Positions 16,351-26,141 of a DNA stretch of 64,000 nucleotides are shown piece after piece. The notes under the pieces are model-generated. The model saw nothing but the letters and a program-made list of their open reading frames with translations, did not search any database and was not told the DNA's origin. The translations under genes were made by a program, and so were the position numbers. The stretch lies in the NCBI RefSeq assembly GCF_035917415.1, contig NZ_CP109073.1, forward strand, positions 2,201,001-2,265,000. The letters are read 5' to 3'. The stretch is from Streptomyces sp. NBC_01803 (GTDB lineage Bacteria > Actinomycetota > Actinomycetes > Streptomycetales > Streptomycetaceae). Each line of letters begins with the position of its first letter. Position 1 is the first letter of the stretch.

Positions 16351-16718
16351 TGGAGATGGCGGGAATCGAACCCGCGTCCAACGGAGCAGAAGGAGGGCTT
16401 CTCCGAGCGCAGTCCGCTTCGATTTTCTCAGCCCCGGAGATCACGCGGACAAGTCTCCGACGGGCTCAGTCACTGTTTGATGTTCCGCGGGCTCCCGTGA
16501 CCGGAGCCGTTGGTGAGTCCCCTTGCTGATGCCGGACACCGGGTCGGGAACAGTCCCGGGCCAGCACCTTCGCGGTCGCTACTTACGCAGCGAGGCTGAA
16601 GGAATCGCGCTGAGAATTGGCGATTATTTTTTCGCGACACGTGGTTAACGAGATCATTGCCGCGTTCCTCGGCTCGCTTCCCCTGCTTCGACATCCGCTG
16701 TCGAAACCGATCATCCCC
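16351..16718 (-). ncRNA. ssrA: Transfer-messenger RNA
   Basis: The 5' GGGGATGATCGGTTTCGACA and 3' GGTTCGATTCCCGCCATCTC blocks form the tRNA-like acceptor and T arm; GGGGAUG pairs with CAUCUCC with one G-U pair. The CCA is not encoded. Length is about 368 nt. The tag reading frame starts at a GCC resume codon at 16621. The RNA lies upstream of the PBP gene and just downstream of smpB, the usual ssrA-smpB pairing. Its job is rescue of stalled ribosomes on broken mRNAs. Confidence 0.96.
16583..16621 (-). other. tmRNA degradation-tag reading frame ANSQRDSFSLAA
   Basis: GCC resume codon followed by eleven sense codons and TAA. The peptide keeps the family A-N-start and the C-terminal LAA degron, but it is shorter than the 16-residue tag I recall for S. 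coelicolor. A second stop (TAG) follows one base out of frame. Confidence 0.88.
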
Positions 16719-16789
16719 ATGTTGAGTTAACAAGCACCCCGCCGGAGACATTCCCAGCGGTGCGCGCACACTCCAGTATACGCCACCCG

Positions 16790-17269
16790 TCACGCGCGCT
16801 GCCGACGGCGCGCCGACGACATCACCCGTTCGGCCTCACGGCGGTCCTGCTTCTCCCGCAGCGTCTGCCGCTTGTCATACTCCCGCTTGCCGCGCGCCAG
16901 CGCGACCTCCACCTTCGCCCGCCCGTTCACGAAGTACAGCGCGAGCGGGACCAGCGTGACACCGGTCTCCTGCGTCTTGCCGATCAGCTTCTCGATCTCG
17001 GCCCGGTGCAGCAGCAGCTTCCGCTTCCGGCGCGCGCTGTGGTTCGTCCACGTGCCCTGCGCGTACTCCGGGATGTGCACGTTGTGCAGCCAGACCTCGG
17101 TGCCGTCGAGCTGCGCGAAGCCGTCGACCAGTGACGCGCGGCCCTGCCGCAGCGACTTCACCTCGGTGCCGGTCAACACCAGACCGCATTCGTACGTATC
17201 CAGAACGTGATAGTCGTGCCGCGCCTTCTTGTTCTGCGCGATCAGCTTACGACCTGTCTCTTTAGCCAT
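16790..17269 (-). CDS. smpB: SsrA-binding protein SmpB
   Basis: The product has 159 residues and is essentially full family length. It has [15 protein letters not shown] at the start, the core [14 protein letters not shown] and HNVHIPEY, and the basic C-terminal tail [18 protein letters not shown] that enters the empty mRNA channel. It binds tmRNA and delivers it to stalled ribosomes. Located 71 bp from the 5' end of ssrA and 12 bp after the S41 protease gene, so it is probably in the protease transcript. Confidence 0.97.
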   Translation of the reverse strand: MAKETGRKLIAQNKKARHDYHVLDTYECGLVLTGTEVKSLRQGRASLVDGFAQLDGTEVWLHNVHIPEYAQGTWTNHSARRKRKLLLHRAEIEKLIGKTQETGVTLVPLALYFVNGRAKVEVALARGKREYDKRQTLREKQDRREAERVMSSARRRQRA

Positions 17270-17281
17270 GACCTGCCCACT

Positions 17282-18382
17282 CTACCGGCTGGCCGCCAGA
17301 CCGCCGAGCACAATACGGGCCTCCGCCTCGGCGTCCTCGCCCGGCTCCACCACGAGGTCCGGCACGATCCCGTCGTCGTCCACCGTCCGGCCGGAGGGGG
17401 TGGCGTAGTGCCCGACGGTCAGCTCGGCCACCGAGCCATCGGGCTGCTCGCTCGGCATCTGGACGGTGCCCTTGCCGAACGTGCGTGAGCCGACGATCAC
17501 CGCGCGGTTGCGGTCCTGAAGGGCGCCGGTCAGCATCTCGGCCGAGCTCATCGTGCCACCGTCCACCAGCACCACCAGGGGCATGGCCGTGTCGCCGCCG
17601 GCCTCCGCGTGCAGGGCGTGCTGCTCACCGCGCACGTCGTAGGTCGCGACCAGGCCGCCGTCCAGGAAGACGGAGGCGGCGTCGGCGGCCTCGGTCAGCA
17701 GCCCGCCCGCGTTGCCCCGCAGATCGAGCATGATGCCGTCGCCCTCCGGCGCGCTCTCCACGGCCGCGCGCAGCAGCTCCGCCGAGCCGCGCGTGAACGA
17801 GCTGACGTGGACCCGCGTGACGCCCGGGACATCGCGGCTCACGGTCACCGGCTCGACGGAGAGCCTGGCCCGCTCCACCTCGGCCTCCCAGCGACGGCCG
17901 TCCCGTTCGAGCCCGAGGAGCACCGTACTGCCCGGCCCGGCGGCCTCCTCCTGGTCGCTGCCGCGCAGCCGGCCCACGGCGTCGGTGACGGGCTGGCCGT
18001 CGAGGCCGGCGCCGTCGATGGTGCGGATCTCGTCGCCCGGCTGGATGCCCGCCCGCTCGGCGGGGCTGTCCGCGTGGACCTCGCTGACCTCGATCCGGCC
18101 CTCGGCGGTGCGGATCACCGCTATACCGGTGCCGACGTACTCGCCCTCCAGGCCGCGTTCGACCTCGGCGTACTCCTCGGCCGTGTACGCCGCCGACCAC
18201 GGGTCGCCGCTGCGGCCCACCAACTGGCCAGCGTCGTCGGGCGCCGAGAGCTCCGAGCCGTCCGCCGGCTCCGGCCAGGCGCCGGTGGCCGCGCCGGCGA
18301 CCAGAACGCCGGCGAAGACACACGCCAGGGCCGCACCGCTCCGCATGGTGCGGGATGAAGTGATGTGACGCAGGCGTGACAT
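17282..18382 (-). CDS. S41-family carboxyl-terminal processing protease
   Basis: The product has 366 residues with an N-terminal signal or anchor (GAALACVFAGVLVAGAATGAW). A PDZ domain at about 90-170 carries GTGIAVIRTAEG and SPAERAGIQPGDEI. The S41 core follows: LDLRGNAGGLL, the nucleophile in DGGTMSSAEMLTGAL, and the catalytic lysine in GSRTFGKGTVQ. It acts outside the membrane on C termini of substrates. Consistent neighbours in Streptomyces are ftsEX and smpB. ATG 18382 lacks a strong ribosome site; starts at later codons before the signal segment are possible. Confidence 0.9.
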   Translation of the reverse strand: MSRLRHITSSRTMRSGAALACVFAGVLVAGAATGAWPEPADGSELSAPDDAGQLVGRSGDPWSAAYTAEEYAEVERGLEGEYVGTGIAVIRTAEGRIEVSEVHADSPAERAGIQPGDEIRTIDGAGLDGQPVTDAVGRLRGSDQEEAAGPGSTVLLGLERDGRRWEAEVERARLSVEPVTVSRDVPGVTRVHVSSFTRGSAELLRAAVESAPEGDGIMLDLRGNAGGLLTEAADAASVFLDGGLVATYDVRGEQHALHAEAGGDTAMPLVVLVDGGTMSSAEMLTGALQDRNRAVIVGSRTFGKGTVQMPSEQPDGSVAELTVGHYATPSGRTVDDDGIVPDLVVEPGEDAEAEARIVLGGLAASR

Positions 18383-18460
18383 GGTGCGGAGTGTAGGACA
18401 CCGGCAAGGGGCGTACGGCAGGTGCACCAGGAAGCCAAGCGGAGATAAATCACAACCGGC

Positions 18461-19375
18461 TTACACCTTCAAGTACTTGAAGAGCGCGAAGAAAGCTGCC
18501 AAGGCCGGCATCAGCGCGCCCGCCACCAGGATGATCGGCAGCACCTGCAACACGTGGTCCCAGCCGATGAACTCGATCGCCGGGATGCGTTCGGCCAGGA
18601 AGTTGTTGATCGCGAAGAACTTGACGCCGACGAGCAGGAAGCAGGCGAACACCGCGCCCAGCAGCCCCGCGATCGTGGCCTCCAGGATGAACGGCAGCTG
18701 AATGTAGAAGCTGGAGGCACCGACCAGCCGCATGATGCCCGTCTCACGGCGGCGGCTGAAGGCGGAGACGCGCACGGTGTTGACGATCAGCAGCAGCGCC
18801 ACGACGAGCATCAGCAGCATCAGGCCGACGGCCGCGTAGTTGACGCCGTTGAGCAGGTTGAACAGGTTCTCCAGCAGGGAGCGCTGATCCGTCACCGACT
18901 GCACGCCGGGGCGGCCGGCGAAGGCGGAGGAGATCACGTCGTACTTGGTCGGATCCGTCAGCTTGATGCGGAACGACTCCTGCATCTGGTCCGGGGTGAC
19001 CACGGCGGCGATGGGAGACTCCGCCTGCTGCTCCTGGTAGTGCTCGTACGCCTCTTCCGCCGACTCGTAGTAGATCTCCTCGACGATCTCGTACTCCTCC
19101 AGCTCCGCCTCGATCGTCTCCTTCTGCTCCGCGGTGACCGCGCCCCTGGAGCAGGCGGGGTCACCGGACTCGGCGTCGTTGGCGTTGCAGAGGAAGATCG
19201 ACACCTCGACCCGGTCGTACCAGAAGTCCTCCATGCTGTCGACCTGCTGGCTGGCGAGCAGCGAGCCGCCGAACAGCGCCAGCGAGAGGGCGACCGAGAC
19301 GATGACCGCCAGGGTCATCGTGACGTTGCGGCGGAGACCGACGCCGATCTCCGACAGGACGAAGTGGGCGCGCAT
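18461..19375 (-). CDS. ftsX: Cell-division ABC transporter permease FtsX
   Basis: The product has 304 residues. A membrane segment at about 20-45 is followed by an extracellular domain (about 50-170) with a possible disulfide pair (FLCNANDAESGDPACSRG), then three membrane segments typical of FtsX. It works with FtsE to activate peptidoglycan hydrolases at division. ATG 19375 has AAAGGACG upstream. It follows ftsE by 30 bases in one operon. Confidence 0.96.
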   Translation of the reverse strand: MRAHFVLSEIGVGLRRNVTMTLAVIVSVALSLALFGGSLLASQQVDSMEDFWYDRVEVSIFLCNANDAESGDPACSRGAVTAEQKETIEAELEEYEIVEEIYYESAEEAYEHYQEQQAESPIAAVVTPDQMQESFRIKLTDPTKYDVISSAFAGRPGVQSVTDQRSLLENLFNLLNGVNYAAVGLMLLMLVVALLLIVNTVRVSAFSRRRETGIMRLVGASSFYIQLPFILEATIAGLLGAVFACFLLVGVKFFAINNFLAERIPAIEFIGWDHVLQVLPIILVAGALMPALAAFFALFKYLKV

Positions 19376-19405
19376 CGCGTCCTTTCAGTGCTTTCTCTGC
19401 TCGGG

Positions 19406-20095
<690 letters not shown>

Positions 20096-20306
20096 GGTTA
20101 CACCATGTCGGGGCTGGGTACGGGGGGTAACACCCTCTGCGGGAGGGTGGCTCCCCCTCGCTGGGGCAGACCCTACGCGAAGCGGCGCCCAGCGCGCAGT
20201 CAGCGTCCCAGGTCGTCCCCTTTGTCCGCCTCTGGCTTCGGGTTCTGCGATTCCCACCGGAGCCTGGCACAGTAGAGAGCGAGGGGACACGAGAGGAGAC
20301 GGTCGC

Positions 20307-20501
20307 ATGATCGCCGACTGGCTGGTGTGCGCGAACTGCGCGGGGCGGGTGAGCGAGGGCCGATGCGCCGCGTGCCGGGCCGAGCTGGCCCGGCTGCGCG
20401 AGGCGCGCGGCCCCTGGGCCGCTCTCGGCAGTCCCGCGACGCTGATCGCCCTGCTGGTGACGCTGGCCGCCGTCGCGCTGCTGGTGGCCCGGCCCGCCTG
20501 A
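20307..20501 (+). CDS. Small zinc-ribbon membrane protein
   Basis: The product has 64 residues with ATG 20307 behind GAGAGGAGAC. CANC and CAAC pairs at residues 8-11 and 20-23 could bind a metal; a C-terminal hydrophobic helix ([18 protein letters not shown]) anchors it. Divergent from ftsEX and ended by a perfect 16-bp hairpin. I do not recognise a function. Confidence 0.75.
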   Translation: MIADWLVCANCAGRVSEGRCAACRAELARLREARGPWAALGSPATLIALLVTLAAVALLVARPA

Positions 20502-20522
20502 GGTCAGGCCACGGAAAACCTA

Positions 20523-20561
20523 CGACGGGCCCGGAGCGAAGGTGTCGCTCCGGGCCCGTCG
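20523..20561. terminator. Perfect 16-bp hairpin terminator
   Basis: cgacgggcccggagcg, loop aaggtgt, then the exact complement. It lies between the small zinc-ribbon gene (+) and the convergent LAETG surface-protein gene (-), so it can act in both directions. Confidence 0.85.
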
Positions 20562-20590
20562 CACTGTGCTTACGGGTGTTCCCCTCGCCG

Positions 20591-21349
20591 TCAGGCGGGG
20601 GTGGCGCCCTTGGTGACCAGACGGGGCAGGTAACGGAAGCCCACGCCGCCCGCGATCATGGTCGCGGCGCCGATGATCAGCAGGGCCTCGTTGGTCGAGG
20701 AACCGGTCTCGGCCAGCTCACCCTGGTCCCCGGAGGGGCTGGGGGTGGTCTCGGTGAGGTCCTCGGTGGGGCTTTCCTGCTCGATGGGGTTGCCCTGGCC
20801 CTCGGTGTTGGGCTGGGGACCACCGGTGGTGGAGCCGCCCTCGTTCACACCGCCGGGGCCGCCGACGTCGCCGCCACCGGCCTCTTCGCCACCGCCGGCT
20901 TCCTCACCACCGCCGGCCTCTTCGCCACCGCCGGCTTCCTCACCGCCACCGGCTTCCTCGCCACCGCCGGCCTCTTCACCGCCACCGGCTTCCTCGCCAC
21001 CGCCGGCCTCTTCACCGCCACCGGCTTCCTCGCCACCGCCGGCCTCTTCACCGCCACCGGCTTCCTCGCCACCGCCGGCCTCTTCACCGCCACCGGCTTC
21101 CTCACCACCGCCGGCCTCTTCACCGCCACCGGCTTCCTCGCCGCCACCGATGCTGACGCCGCCGCTGATGCTCACACCTCCGCTGAGGAGGCCGCTCACG
21201 CCGCCGGGCTCATCTGCTGCGTCGCTCGTGTCAGCCTTCGAGCTCGGGCTCGCCGTCGCCGTGCCGACCACGGCGAACGAAGCGCCCGCCGCGAAAACGG
21301 CGGCCGCTGCGACTCGCGCCATGTTGGCCCGCGTCTTGGGACTGGCCAT
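20591..21349 (-). CDS. LAETG sortase-anchored, repeat-rich surface protein
   Basis: The product has 252 residues. A signal peptide (RVAAAAVFAAGASFAVVGTATAS) is followed by a low-complexity stretch, about 15 tandem GGGEEA hexapeptides at residues about 68-157. A Pro/Glu/Thr spacer then leads to the sorting signal: LAETG, a hydrophobic segment (ALLIIGAATMIAGGVGF) and a charged end. LAxTG is the motif preferred by class E sortases in Streptomyces, so the protein should be covalently attached to peptidoglycan. The acidic, glycine-rich region is probably an extended stalk. The opposite strand is also open, but only because of the repeat composition. Confidence 0.85.
   Translation of the reverse strand: MASPKTRANMARVAAAAVFAAGASFAVVGTATASPSSKADTSDAADEPGGVSGLLSGGVSISGGVSIGGGEEAGGGEEAGGGEEAGGGEEAGGGEEAGGGEEAGGGEEAGGGEEAGGGEEAGGGEEAGGGEEAGGGEEAGGGEEAGGGEEAGGGEEAGGGDVGGPGGVNEGGSTTGGPQPNTEGQGNPIEQESPTEDLTETTPSPSGDQGELAETGSSTNEALLIIGAATMIAGGVGFRYLPRLVTKGATPA
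20879..21148. repeat. About 15 tandem 18-bp units encoding GGGEEA
   Basis: Eighteen-base units of near-identical sequence alternating between two synonymous forms (ccggcttcct and ccggcctctt on the + strand). The copy number should vary between strains through slippage without changing frame. Confidence 0.9.
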
Positions 21350-21581
21350 GTATCCACTACCCCCTGTAGCTGTTCATCTGGTGACAGTGTCCCGTCTGTG
21401 GGGCAGCCTCACGCAAGGGCCGCGGCGGTGCAGGGGGCTCCGCGTCAGTGTCGACTCGCCCCTCGCGCAACACGCACCCCAGAACTCAGGCATGCCAGGC
21501 GAACAGCTTTCCCGTTGATCGCACACACGTCAAGCAGGATGTCCGGTAAATGCCCTGCGGGGGGTGGAAGTTGCGTGAAGG

Positions 21582-22688
21582 TTACTTCTCCCGCTGTTTC
21601 CGCCAGCGGATTCCCGCTTCCAGGAAGTCGTCGATATCGCCGTCCAAAACGGCCTGCGGGTTTCCGACTTCGTGTTCCGTACGGAGATCCTTGACCATCT
21701 GGTACGGCTGCAGGACGTAACTGCGCATCTGGTTGCCCCAGGAGTTCCCGCCCTCGCTCTTCAGGGCGTCCATCTTGGCCTGCTCCTGCGCCCGTTGGTG
21801 AGCCAGCAGGCGGGACTGGAGGACGCGCATGGCGGCGGCGCGGTTCTGGATCTGGGACTTCTCGTTCTGGCAGGAGACGACGATGCCGGTCGGGAGGTGG
21901 GTGATCCGGACCGCCGAGTCCGTCGTGTTCACCGACTGGCCACCGGGACCGGAGGAGCGGAAGACGTCCACCCGGATCTCGTTCTCCGGCACCTCGATGT
22001 GGTCGGTCTGCTCCACCACCGGCAGCACCTCGACCCCGGCGAAGGAGGTCTGGCGGCGCCCCTGGTTGTCATAGGGAGAGATGCGGACCATCCGGTGCGT
22101 GCCCTGCTCGACGGAGAGCGTGCCGTAGGCGTAGGGCGCCTTGACCGCGAAGGTGGTCGACTTGATGCCGGCCTCCTCGGCGAACGAGGTGTCCAGCACC
22201 TCGGTCGGGTATCCCCTGCGCTCGGCCCAGCGCAGATACATCCGCTGGAGCTGCTCGGCGAAGTCCGCCGCGTCCACGCCGCCCGCCTCGGCGCGGATGC
22301 TGATCATGGCCTCGCGCTGGTCGTACTCGCCGGACAGGAGCGTGCGGACCTCCAGCTCGGCGACCGACTTGCGCACGGAGTCCAGGTCGGTCTCGGCCTC
22401 GCGGCGCGCGTCGGCGTCGCTCTCGGTCTCGGCGAGCTCGAAGAGAATCTCGACGTCCTCGATCCGGCTCCGCAGCTCCTCGATCTTGCGCAGCTGGCCC
22501 TGGAGCAGCGAAAGCCTGCTGGTCACCCGCTGGGCGTGCTCCGGGTCGTCCCAGAGGCTGGGCGCCGCGGCCTGGTCCTCCAGCACGGCGATGTCCGCCC
22601 TGAGCTGGTCGAGGTCGATCACGGCCTCGATCGACTCCATGGTGGAGGTGAGGGATTTGAGAGCTTCGGATACATCAAGGACTGCCAC
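21582..22688 (-). CDS. prfB: Peptide chain release factor 2
   Basis: The product has 368 residues, with the GGQ catalytic loop in [18 protein letters not shown] and the domain 2 block [22 protein letters not shown]. It terminates translation at UGA and UAA. GTG 22688 has TGGAGGC upstream. The frame is continuous, with no programmed frameshift of the E. coli kind. Follows pkaB by 23 bases and probably shares its transcript. Confidence 0.97.
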   Translation of the reverse strand: MAVLDVSEALKSLTSTMESIEAVIDLDQLRADIAVLEDQAAAPSLWDDPEHAQRVTSRLSLLQGQLRKIEELRSRIEDVEILFELAETESDADARREAETDLDSVRKSVAELEVRTLLSGEYDQREAMISIRAEAGGVDAADFAEQLQRMYLRWAERRGYPTEVLDTSFAEEAGIKSTTFAVKAPYAYGTLSVEQGTHRMVRISPYDNQGRRQTSFAGVEVLPVVEQTDHIEVPENEIRVDVFRSSGPGGQSVNTTDSAVRITHLPTGIVVSCQNEKSQIQNRAAAMRVLQSRLLAHQRAQEQAKMDALKSEGGNSWGNQMRSYVLQPYQMVKDLRTEHEVGNPQAVLDGDIDDFLEAGIRWRKQREK

Positions 22689-22711
22689 GCCTCCAGCGTA
22701 ACCGCTGGAGC

Positions 22712-23977
22712 TCAGCGGACGCCCGGCTCGTCGATTTCCACCACGCCCGGCGCGTGCCCGTCGTCGCTCCCGCCGCCGTCCCCGCCACCGGACAGCAGCA
22801 GCCAGCCGGCCACCGCGCCCGCTCCCACCAGCCCGGCCGCCGTGATCGCCAGCCGCCGTCTGCGGCGGGCGGCGGCGTGGTGCTTGGCGGAGCCCGCCCG
22901 GGGCTGGCCGGGGGCACGCACCACCCGGGCTGTGCCATGGGCGCCGCCCGCCAGCTCGTCCGCGTCGGGGACACGCATCCGGGTGTGCGTCGCCCGCTCG
23001 GAGTCGGGCGCCGAGCCGCGTACCAGCGGGACGGCGGTGCGGGAGCCGGCCGGACCGCGCCCGGCCGTCCCGGCGTGGACGGCGGCGGTGGGGGTCGCCT
23101 CAACGGGCGGCTCGTCGGCCGCAGCGGCCAGCGGGTCACCGATGTCCAGGGGCGGCAGGCCGGCCAGCGCGGGCTGGAGCTCGCGCAGCCGGGAGGCGAG
23201 CTCAACCGCGCGCAGCCGGGAGGCGGGGGCCTTGGCCAGACACTGCTGGATCACCTCCCACAGCTCCCGCGGCAGGCCGGGCAGCTCGGCGGCGGTCTCG
23301 GTGACCTGTCGGCGCAGGACGGCTCCCGGGTGTCCGCCGCCAAAGGGCGTGAACCCGGCCAGCAGCTCGTACAGCACGGTGACCAGCGCGTAGATGTCCA
23401 CGGCGGCGCGCGGCGGCAGTCCCTCGACGATCTCGGGGGCGATGTAGTCGGGGGTGCCGACGACTCCGCCCTTGCCGCTGTGCCGGGGCTCGTCGATGAG
23501 CTTGGCCACACCGAAGTCGGTGAGCAGGGCTCTGGGCTCCCGGGCCGTGGTGTCCAGCAGGATGTTCTCCGGCTTCACGTCCCGGTGCACGATGCCCGCG
23601 GCGTGCGCGACGGCCAGCCCGGCGGCGACGCCCGCGGTGATCGCGACGGCCTCGTGCGGGGTGAGACGCCGCTCCCGTTCGAGGTGGCGGCGCAGGTCCG
23701 GGCCGCGGACGAGGTCCATCACCAGGGCGATGTCACGGCCGTCGGGACCGCCGATGACGAGGTCGCGGACACCGACGATGTTGGGGTGCTCCAGGCCCAG
23801 GAGGGTGTGCCGCTCATGGGTGAAGCGCTCGGCGAGCTCGGGGTCCGCGGCGAGGTCCTCGCGCAGGACCTTGATGGCGACGGGGCCGCCCGGCCCCTCC
23901 CCGAGCCACACCGTGCCGGCGCTGCCGCGGCCGAGCACACGGTGGGCGGTGTAGTGGCTGCCGATGTTCCGTGCCAT
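22712..23977 (-). CDS. pkaB: Ser/Thr protein kinase PkaB
   Basis: The product has 421 residues. The kinase domain covers residues 8-270, with glycine loop [10 protein letters not shown]36 in [11 protein letters not shown] (D133), DFG at 154-156 and APE; all catalytic residues are present. A Pro/Ala-rich linker leads to a single membrane segment near 375-395 ([20 protein letters not shown]) and a short extracellular acidic tail without a sensor domain. The order prfB-pkaB-pkaA matches the characterised S. coelicolor locus. Confidence 0.9.
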   Translation of the reverse strand: MARNIGSHYTAHRVLGRGSAGTVWLGEGPGGPVAIKVLREDLAADPELAERFTHERHTLLGLEHPNIVGVRDLVIGGPDGRDIALVMDLVRGPDLRRHLERERRLTPHEAVAITAGVAAGLAVAHAAGIVHRDVKPENILLDTTAREPRALLTDFGVAKLIDEPRHSGKGGVVGTPDYIAPEIVEGLPPRAAVDIYALVTVLYELLAGFTPFGGGHPGAVLRRQVTETAAELPGLPRELWEVIQQCLAKAPASRLRAVELASRLRELQPALAGLPPLDIGDPLAAAADEPPVEATPTAAVHAGTAGRGPAGSRTAVPLVRGSAPDSERATHTRMRVPDADELAGGAHGTARVVRAPGQPRAGSAKHHAAARRRRRLAITAAGLVGAGAVAGWLLLSGGGDGGGSDDGHAPGVVEIDEPGVR

Positions 23978-24091
23978 GGCGTGAGGCTACGACGCCGGTC
24001 CGGCAACGGCAGGACACCATGCCCGTCTTGACCGCTTTTATAGGCATGACCCGAGGAAATTCCCCTCCCGGAAGTCGATAAATCTCCGGCG

Positions 24092-25825
24092 CTATTCGCT
24101 ATTCGAGATGCCGTTCTGGATGTCCTCGCCGGTCTGCTGGGCTTCCTCGATCAGGCCGAGCATTTCGCGGACCTCGTCATACCACTCGGTAACGGTGTCC
24201 CAGAAACTGCGGCCGTCGGCAATCCAGTCGTGCAGGGGTGTGAAGTTCCACACAAGGAAAACGACGACGGCCAGGATGAACAGGATGAACAGGCAGCCCT
24301 TGAGGCAGCCGAGCCCCGGGATGCGCATCGGGTTCGCGCTGCGTGACCGACCGCGCGGCTCGGGGGCGCGGCGCGGCGGCGGCTCCTGGTACGGCGGTGG
24401 CACCGGCCGCTGGTACTGCTGCGGCTGCTGGTACTGCTGCGGGTAGGGCTGCGGCTGTGGCTGTGGCTGCTGGTACTGCGGCGGGTAGCCGTATCCCTGC
24501 TGATGCGCCTGGGGCGGCGGCTGGCGGCGCTGCGGGCGCCGCTGGGGCGGCTGCCGGGGCGGCGGCTGCTGGGGCTGGCGCTGCGGGGCGCGGTAGAGCG
24601 GGTCGCGGGTGGGGTCGGCCGGCTGGACGCGGGTGGCCTCGTTGCGGTCCCTGGCCGCCCGGAGCTGGTCCTCCCACGGGTGCGGACCGTCGGGGGCCGG
24701 CGAGCCCGGTGCCGGCGGCATGGTCTGGGTGGCGTCCAGCCCCGGGGCGTTGCCGGGGTCGGCGCCGCCGTGCCGGGGCAGAACGCTGGTCGCCGCGAAG
24801 GGGTCGGCGCCCTGACTCGCGGAGCCGCCGGGCAGCACCTGGGTCGGCTCGGCGGAGCCGGGCGGGCTGATACCGGTGCCGGGCACCTTGACCGGCGCGG
24901 AGTCGGGGACGAGGAGCGCGGAGACGCCGAGCGCGGCCTGGCGCTGCTCGTGGCTCGTCCCCTGGCCGATCCCGGCGGCGACCGTGCGCAGCGCCCGGGC
25001 GAGGCCGGCGGCGCTGGGGCGCTCGGCCGGGTTCTTGCGCAGGCAGCACTCGACGACGGTCCACAGCGGTCCGGGCATGCCGTCCGGGCGCCGGGGCTGC
25101 TCGGTGATGTGGCGCTGGAGGACCTGGAGGGTGCTGCTGCCGCTGAACGGCGGGTGGCCGGTGACCAGCTCGTAGAGCAGGACCCCGGCGCCGTAGATGT
25201 CGACGGCGGAGGTCTGCGGGCGGCCCTCGGCGGATTCGGGGGCGACGTACGAGGGGCTACCGACGAACTCGTGGGCCCGGGTGACGCCCGGCGAGTCGGC
25301 CAGCCGGGCGATGCCGAAGTCGGTGAGCATCGGGCGCAGCGGCTCGGCCTCGTTCCCGGCGCCGGCCAGCAGGACGTTGGCCGGCTTGAGGTCCCGGTGC
25401 ACGACGCCCTTGGCGTGCGCGGCGGCGAGCGCGTCGGCGATCTGGGCGGTGAGCAGGGCGGCGCCGACGGAGCTGAAGGGGCCGTTGTCGTACAGGTAGC
25501 GGTGCAGGTCGGGGCCGTCGATCAGGTCCATGACGAGCGCGATCAGCTCGCCCTCGACGACCAGGTCGCGGGTGCGCACGATGTTGTCGTGGTTGTCGCC
25601 GGCCAGGCGGAGCAGCACGGAGCGCTCGCGGAGGAAGCGCATGACGACGTCGGGGTCGTGCGCGAGCTCTTCCTTGAGCACCTTGATGGCGACCTGCTCG
25701 CCCGGCTGCCCGGCGACGGCCGCCTCGTCGCCCGCGGTCTCCCGCTGGCGCGCCCGCCACACCGTGCCGGTGGCGCCGCGTCCGAGCGGCTCTTCGAGCA
25801 GGTACTTACTGCCTACGGGCCGCAC
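24092..25825 (-). CDS. pkaA: Ser/Thr protein kinase PkaA
   Basis: The product has 577 residues. Kinase domain at about 8-275: GRGATGTVW, K48 in VAIK, HRDLKPAN (D145), DFG 169-171, APES. A long Gln/Pro-rich region (tracts of QPQPQ and PPQRR) covers roughly residues 380-530, followed by a membrane segment (GCLFILFILAVVVFLVWNF) and a short tail. GTG 25825 (VRPVGSKYLLEEPLG) has AGGGAGC upstream; the open frame to 25942 is not conserved-looking. Substrates are unknown. The divergent FHA protein is an obvious candidate partner, because FHA domains read phospho-threonine. Confidence 0.88.
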   Translation of the reverse strand: MRPVGSKYLLEEPLGRGATGTVWRARQRETAGDEAAVAGQPGEQVAIKVLKEELAHDPDVVMRFLRERSVLLRLAGDNHDNIVRTRDLVVEGELIALVMDLIDGPDLHRYLYDNGPFSSVGAALLTAQIADALAAAHAKGVVHRDLKPANVLLAGAGNEAEPLRPMLTDFGIARLADSPGVTRAHEFVGSPSYVAPESAEGRPQTSAVDIYGAGVLLYELVTGHPPFSGSSTLQVLQRHITEQPRRPDGMPGPLWTVVECCLRKNPAERPSAAGLARALRTVAAGIGQGTSHEQRQAALGVSALLVPDSAPVKVPGTGISPPGSAEPTQVLPGGSASQGADPFAATSVLPRHGGADPGNAPGLDATQTMPPAPGSPAPDGPHPWEDQLRAARDRNEATRVQPADPTRDPLYRAPQRQPQQPPPRQPPQRRPQRRQPPPQAHQQGYGYPPQYQQPQPQPQPYPQQYQQPQQYQRPVPPPYQEPPPRRAPEPRGRSRSANPMRIPGLGCLKGCLFILFILAVVVFLVWNFTPLHDWIADGRSFWDTVTEWYDEVREMLGLIEEAQQTGEDIQNGISNSE

Positions 25826-26141
25826 GCGCGCTCCCTGATGATCAACTGACCGGTGCCGACGAGAATGAGAGATGCCTACTGTAGTGCCGCCGTCCTGACC
25901 GTGAACGGCGGCTGTTTCGGGGTCCGCCGGAGAGGACGCCATGGTGACGGCGCCCGGTTGCCGAACACTCTCAGTCGAATCCGATCAGAATCTGTCAATC
26001 AAGATCATGAAGGGCCGGAGGCGGGACCAAGTGTCAGTGGCGGGTGGGAGGATGCTTTCAGCATCAGCATCCGATGCGACGACTTGACGCGGGCGGGCAC
26101 GCGACAGCCGGGGCCGGCGGGCGAGGTGACCGGGAGGGCCG
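25826..26141. other. Divergent intergenic region pkaA / FHA protein
   Basis: 316 bases with no supportable gene. It must hold promoters for both directions. A short direct repeat of tcagcatc occurs near 26055-26072. No hairpin or recognised regulator site stood out. Confidence 0.5.

Noticed and set aside
20658..21518. Open frames of 286 and 100 residues opposite or alongside the LAETG gene (Pro/Ser- and Val/Ala/Arg-rich)
   Set aside because: They exist only because the 18-bp repeat is open in several frames; no ribosome site and no non-repetitive domain.
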